Shown here: positions 58,978 through 64,000 of the stretch, one piece after another | How positions within the stretch are numbered: position 1 is the stretch's first letter | How the letters are laid out: each line of letters starts with the position of its first letter | Notes under the pieces: generated by a model | What the model saw: the letters and a program-made list of their open reading frames with translations, nothing else | Databases searched by the model: none | Told to the model about the DNA's origin: nothing | Program-made: the position numbers and the translations under genes | Origin: Ophiura sarsii | Taxonomy: Eukaryota; Echinodermata; Ophiuroidea; Amphilepidida; Ophiuridae | Reading direction: 5' to 3' | Length of the DNA: 64,000 nt | Assembly (NCBI GenBank): GCA_035610835.1 | Contig: CM069454.1 | Location: forward strand, 58,944,580-59,008,579

Positions 58978-59011
58978 TTGCTTCCTATCTCTTTAGGTAT
59001 TTTAGTCTCAG
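58978..59011 (-). repeat. Right 34-bp terminal inverted repeat
   Basis: Exact inverse of 48087-48120, ending ATTTTAGTCTCAG, followed by the direct repeat GTGATAC at 59012-59018. Confidence 0.9.
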
Positions 59012-59018
59012 GTGATAC

Positions 59019-59790
59019 GAGATTCTCGGCCAAAATATGTGCATGGAAGATGCATCTACCTACTTATGTGATTGATTTTGCAAAACGATGAAGTTTAATA
59101 AAATGATTTGTGGGGTTTTGTTGAATTCATTTTCTAGACAAGCAGGGCGCTCTATATTTATCTCGTTGGTGTAATTAGGATGTACAGTGATGCGCCCCAT
59201 CGATAGTTTCTACGCATAAGAAGTAGACCTCGAATTACATGGAATTAAAATGTGGTTTGTGTTTCATCAATCATTTTCCTCGCATTCTTCTCACTGGCAT
59301 AATATGTGGGTGTTTGTTGTCATTTATACGCTATTTTGTGTGTGTTTGGAGTCATTTCTACGCTTTATCTAATAACTTGCTTTAGTTGAATATCGCGGAG
59401 GAGTACACAGTCATGTTATAGTTTAAGCAAATCGGCTAGCGTCTATATTTTCATTTGATTTTTGTGTCAATGTGCCGGGCAATGTGCGGGCAGTGCGGCC
59501 TGGCGGCCTGGTACTGAGAAGCGTTGTCATCGAGAGCTAAGAATTTCCAGAGCTATAGCTGTATGCCGGGAGCTGTACGTGCAGATTAGACTAGAGCAAA
59601 ATATAGAAATAAGAAATGTTTAAGATCCTCTCACCTCTGTCTCTTTATATAACCATACAATAATCGGGATTTAGCCGACAAGGTGTTTTTTATTTTAAGT
59701 AAGCTTATTTAGTCATTATATTTTTATAATTTGATAAATGAAATTATGGATAATTTCAGAATGAAATGTTTATAGACATTTCGGGAATCT
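59019..59790. other. No recognisable feature
   Basis: AT-rich sequence between the transposon and the satellite. Nothing supported. Confidence 0.45.
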
Positions 59791-59794
59791 CGGG

Positions 59795-62700
59795 TCCCAC
59801 CTGAAAAAACCGGGTCCCGGGATTACGACAATAATTGCCAGCATTTTAGCCTAAAAAATGACGGACACCATAAATTCAAATGTGTCTGATTTGATTTTTT
59901 GGATATTATTTCACATATTGAGTTACGTATCAAATCTGTGCAGCTAACCGTTCAAACCGCAACACATTTGACGGAGAAAATAATTGCCAGCAATTTAGCC
60001 TAAAAAACGACGGATACCATAAAATGTGACAATTTGATTTTTTGGATATGATTTAAATTTTTGAAGTACGCATGAAGTTTGTGTATCTAACCGGTCAAAT
60101 TGTGACCCCGACTGTGACACATTGATAGAGAAACAAAATTACAGGCAATTTAGTCTGAAAAATTACAGACACCATAAAATATGTCCCGATTTGATTTTTT
60201 GGATATGATTTCACAATTTGAGCTACATATTAAGTTTGCGTAGCTAACCGGTCAAACCGCAACACATTTGATGGAGAAAATAATTGCCGGCAATTTAGCC
60301 TAAAAAATGACGGACACCCTAAAATGTGACCGATTTGATTTTTTTGATATTATTTCACATTTTTAGTTACGTATAAAATCTGTGTAGCTAACCGTTCAAA
60401 CCGCAACACATTTGACAGAGAAAATAATTGCCGGCAATTTAGCCTAAAAAATGACGGACACCCTCAAATGTGTCCGATTTGATTTTTTTTTAATATCATT
60501 TCACATTTTGAGTTACGTATAAAATCTGTGTAGCTAATCGTTCAAACCACAACACATTTGACAGAGAAAATAATTGCCGGCAATTTAGCCTAAAAAATGA
60601 CGGACACCATAAAATGTGTCCGACTTGATTTTGTTGATATTATTTCACATTTTGAGTTATTTATAAAATCTGTGTAGCTAACCGTTCAAACCGCAATACA
60701 TTTGACGGAGAAAATAATTGCCGGCAATTTAGCGTAAAAATTACGGACACCATAAAATGTGTCCGACTTGATTTTTTTGATATTATTTCACATTTTGAGT
60801 TACGTATAAAATCTGTGTAGCTAACCGATCAAACAGCAATACATTTGACGGAGAAAATAATTGCCGGCAATTTAGCGTAAAAAATGACGGACACCATAAA
60901 ATGTGTCCGATTTGATTTTTTTGATATTATTATTTCACATTTTGAGTTACGTATAAAAACTGTGTAGCTAACCGTTCAAACCGCAATACATTTGGACGGA
61001 GAAAACAATTGTCGGCAATTTAGCATAAAAAATGACGGACACCATCAAATGTGTCCCGATTTAATTTTTTTGATATTATTTCACATTTTGAGTTTCATAT
61101 AAAATCTGTGTAGCTAACCTTTCAAACCGCAACACATTTGATGGATTAAATAATTGCCAGCAATTTAGCCTTAAAAATGAAGGACACCCTAAATGTGACC
61201 GATTTGATTTTTTTGATATTATTTCACATTTTGAGTTACGTACAAAATCTGTGTAGCTAACCGTTCAAACCGCAACACATTTGACAGAGAAAATAATTGC
61301 CGGCAATTTAGCCTAAAAAATGACGGACACCCTCAAATGTGTCCAATTTGAGTACGTATGAAGTTTGTGTATCTAACCGGTAAAATTGTGACCCCGCCTG
61401 TGAAAATTACAGACAATTTAGTCTGAAAAATGACAGACACCATGAAATATGTCCCGATCTGATTTTTTGGATATGATTTCACATTTGGAGCTACATATTA
61501 ACTTTGCGTAGCTAACTGGTCAAACCGCAACCCATTTGACGGAGAAAAAAATGGCCAGCAATTAAGCCTTAAAAATAACTGACACAATAAATTGATATTT
61601 TTTGGATATGATTTCACATTTTGCGCTACGTATGAAGTCTGTGTCGCTAATCGGCCAAACCACAACACATTTGACGGAGAGAACAAAAGTTGGCGGGAAA
61701 TTTACCCTAACAAATGCCTGACACCATAGAATGTGTTCCGATTTGTTTTTTTGGATATTATTTAACATTTTGAGTTACATATAAAATCTGTGTAGCTAAC
61801 CGATCAAACAGCAATACATTTGACGGAGAATATAATTGCCGGCAATTTAGCGTAAAAAATGACGGACACCATAAAATGTGTCCGATTTGATTTTTTTGAT
61901 ATTATTATTTCACATTTTGAGTTACGTATAAAAACTGTGTAGCTAACCGTTCAAACCGCAATACATTTGACGGAGAAAACAATTGTCGGCAATTTAGCAT
62001 AAAAAATGACGGACACCATCAAATGTGTCCCGATTTAATTTTTTTGATATTATTTCACATTTTGAGTTTCATATAAAATCTGTGTAGCTAACCTTTCAAA
62101 CCGCAACACATTTGATGGATTAAATAATTGCCAGCAATTTAGCCTTAAAAATGAAGGACACCCTAAATGTGACCGATTTGATTTTTTTGATATTATTTCA
62201 CATTTTGCGCTACGTATGAAGTCTGTGTCGCTAATCGGCCAAACCACAACACATTTGACGGAGAGAACAAAAGTTGGCGGGAAATTTACCCTAACAAATG
62301 CCTGACACCATAGAATGTGTTCCGATTTGTTTTTTTGGATATTATTTAACATTTTGAGTTACATATAAAATCTGTGTAGCTAACCGTTCAAACCGCAACA
62401 CATTTGGCGGAGAAAATAATTGCCGGCAATTTAGCCTAAAAAATGACGGACACCATAAAATGTGTCCGATTTGATTTTTTGGATATTATTTCACATTTTG
62501 AGTTACATATAAAAGCTGTGTAGCTGACCCTTCAAACCGCATCACATTTGACGGAGAAAAAAATTGCCAGCAATTAAGCCTTAAAAATAGCTGACACAAT
62601 AAATTGATATTTTTTGGATACGATTTAACATTTTGAGCTACGTATGAAGTTTGTGTTGCTAACCGGTCAAACTGTGACACATTGACAGAGAAACAAAATT

Positions 62701-64000
62701 GCTGGCAATTTAGAGTTACTAGCCGGTCAAACCGCAACACATTTGACGGAGAAAAGATTGCCAGGAATTTAGCCTAAAAACAACAGACACCATAAAATGT
62801 GTCCCGATTTGATTTTTTTGATATTATTTCATATTTTGAGTTACGTCTGTGTAGCTAACCGGTCAAACCGCAACACATTTGGCGAAGAAAAAAAATTGCC
62901 ATCAATTTAGATTAAAAAATGACGGACGCCATAAAATGTGTTCTGATTTGAATTTTTGATATGATTTAACATTTTGAGCTACGTATTAAATCTGAGTAGC
63001 TAACCGGTCAAACCGCAACACATTTGACGGAGAAAAAAATTGCCAGCAATTAAGCCTTAAAAATAACTGACACAATAAATTGATATTTTTTGGATATGAT
63101 TTCACATTTTGCGCTACGTATGAAGTCTGTGTCGCTAATCGGTCAAACCGCAACACATTTGACGGAGAGAAAAAAAGTTGGCGGGAAATTTACCCTAAAA
63201 AATGCCTGACACCATAGAATGTGTTCCGATTTGTTTTTTTGGATATTATTTAACATTTTGAGTTACATATAAAATCTGTGTAGCTATCCGTTCAAACCGC
63301 AACACATTTGACGGAGAAAATAATTGCCAGCAATTTAGCCTAAAAAATGACGGACACCATAAAATGTGTCCGATTTGATTTTTTGGATATTATTTCACAT
63401 TTTGAGTTACATATAAAATCTGTGTAGCTGACCGTTCAAACCGCATCACATTTGACGGAGAAAAAAGTGCCAGCAATTAAGCCTTAAAAATAGCTGACAC
63501 AATAAATTGATATTTTTTGGATACGATTTAACATTTTGAGCTACGTATGAAGTTTGTGTTGCTAACCGGTCAAACTGTGACACATTGACAGAGAAACAAA
63601 ATTGCTGGCAATTTAGAGTTACTAGCCGGTCAAACCGCAACACATTTGACGGAGAAAAGATTGCCAGGAATTTAGCCTAAAAACAACAGACACCATAAAA
63701 TGTGTCCCGATTTGATTTTTTTGATATTATTTCATATTTTGAGTTACGTCTGTGTAGCTAACCGGTCAAACCGCAACACATTTGGCGAAGAAAAAAAATT
63801 GCCATCAATTTAGATTAAAAAATGACGGACGCCATAAAATGTGTCCTGATTTGAATTTTTGATATGATTTAACATTTTGAGCTACGTATTAAATCTGAGT
63901 AGCTAACCGGTCAAACCGCAACACATTTGACGGAGAAAAAAATTGCCAGCAATTAAGCCTTAAAAATAACTGACACAATAAATTGATATTTTTTGGATAT
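59795..64000. repeat. Satellite array, ~144-bp monomer with higher-order repeats
   Basis: The unit carries ATGACGGACACCATAAAATG, TGTCCGATTTGATTTTTTGG, ATTTCACATTTTGAGTTACG, TGTGTAGCTAACCG, TCAAACCGCAACACATTTGA and AATTGCCGGCAATTTAGCC. CCGCAACAC anchors at about 60257, 60401, 60547 and 60691 give a 143-146-bp period. Larger units recur: ~975 bp (60811 vs 61786), ~584 bp (61768 vs 62352) and ~903 bp (62740 vs 63643). The array runs off the window end. ORFs in it are by-products of the repeat. Confidence 0.92.

Larger units (their letters stand above)
48087..59011. mobile_element. 10.9-kb P-element-like DNA transposon with two genes
   Basis: Perfect 34-bp terminal inverted repeats lie at 48087-48120 and 58978-59011, starting CTGAGACTAAAATACCTAAA, and are bordered by GTGATAC on both sides. 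Inside are a spliced C2H2/P-tail-like gene (plus, 48374-50186) and a P-type transposase gene (minus, 56270-53400), tail to tail. There are also several MITE insertions (50943, 52244, 52833, ~56712), an excision scar (51362-51412) and a tandem array near the right end (57373-58330). Both reading frames are open and the terminal repeats identical, so the element may be young and possibly autonomous. P elements have 31-bp terminal repeats and 8-bp duplications, broadly comparable. Confidence 0.85.

Noticed and set aside
61498..63643. Repeated 60-100-codon minus ORFs with shared sequence
   Set aside because: Their similarity comes from the satellite units. Frames are open by chance and shift between units.

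Overview
This is AT-rich animal nuclear DNA. It has spliced genes with GT-AG introns, long intergenic stretches, many foldback (MITE-like) DNA transposons, Penelope-like and LINE retroelement fragments, long poly-G/poly-C tracts and a satellite array. The mix of an IFI27/ISG12-like gene family, a cGAS/Mab-21-like gene and P-element-like transposons fits a marine deuterostome invertebrate such as an echinoderm. The species cannot be fixed from the sequence alone. Almost none of the short ORFs outside the genes listed here look real.

Layout: 1-9.2 kb is repeat-rich, with a GGGGAGAACGGGG-ended MITE, an hAT-type MITE with a perfect 8-bp target duplication, and a TA-flanked element carrying a mariner-like insertion. 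9.26-16.04 kb is one repeat system in the order A1 - B1A2 - B2, the split-direct-repeat topology of some tyrosine-recombinase retrotransposons, with no intact ORF. A LINE 3' end (16.2-16.6 kb) and a broken cGAS-like/Mab-21 gene (17.1-18.7 kb, minus) follow. Three IFI27/ISG12-like genes lie at 24.4-26.3 (minus), 38.1-40.4 (minus, frameshifted by a 38-bp duplication) and 42.9-45.3 kb (plus). The last two are head-to-head and look like an inverted duplication. Foldback elements fill the spaces between them, and a Penelope-like RT fragment sits at 46-46.9 kb.

The most notable object is a 10,925-bp DNA transposon at 48087-59011. It has perfect 34-bp terminal inverted repeats and a 7-bp GTGATAC direct repeat on both sides. 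It carries two tail-to-tail genes. One (plus) is a spliced C2H2 zinc-finger protein whose C-terminal part resembles the tail region of P-element/THAP9-type transposases. The other (minus) is a ~956-aa P-element-type transposase with no visible THAP domain. A tandem array lies near its right end and several MITEs have inserted into it. Two clear and two weaker scars elsewhere in the window look like excision footprints of related elements: short palindromes of the element's terminal sequence between 7-8 bp direct repeats. In the clearest cases about 17 nt of each end remains, as expected for P-element-type cleavage.

From 59.8 kb to the window end is a ~144-bp-monomer satellite with higher-order repeats of roughly 0.58, 0.90 and 0.98 kb.
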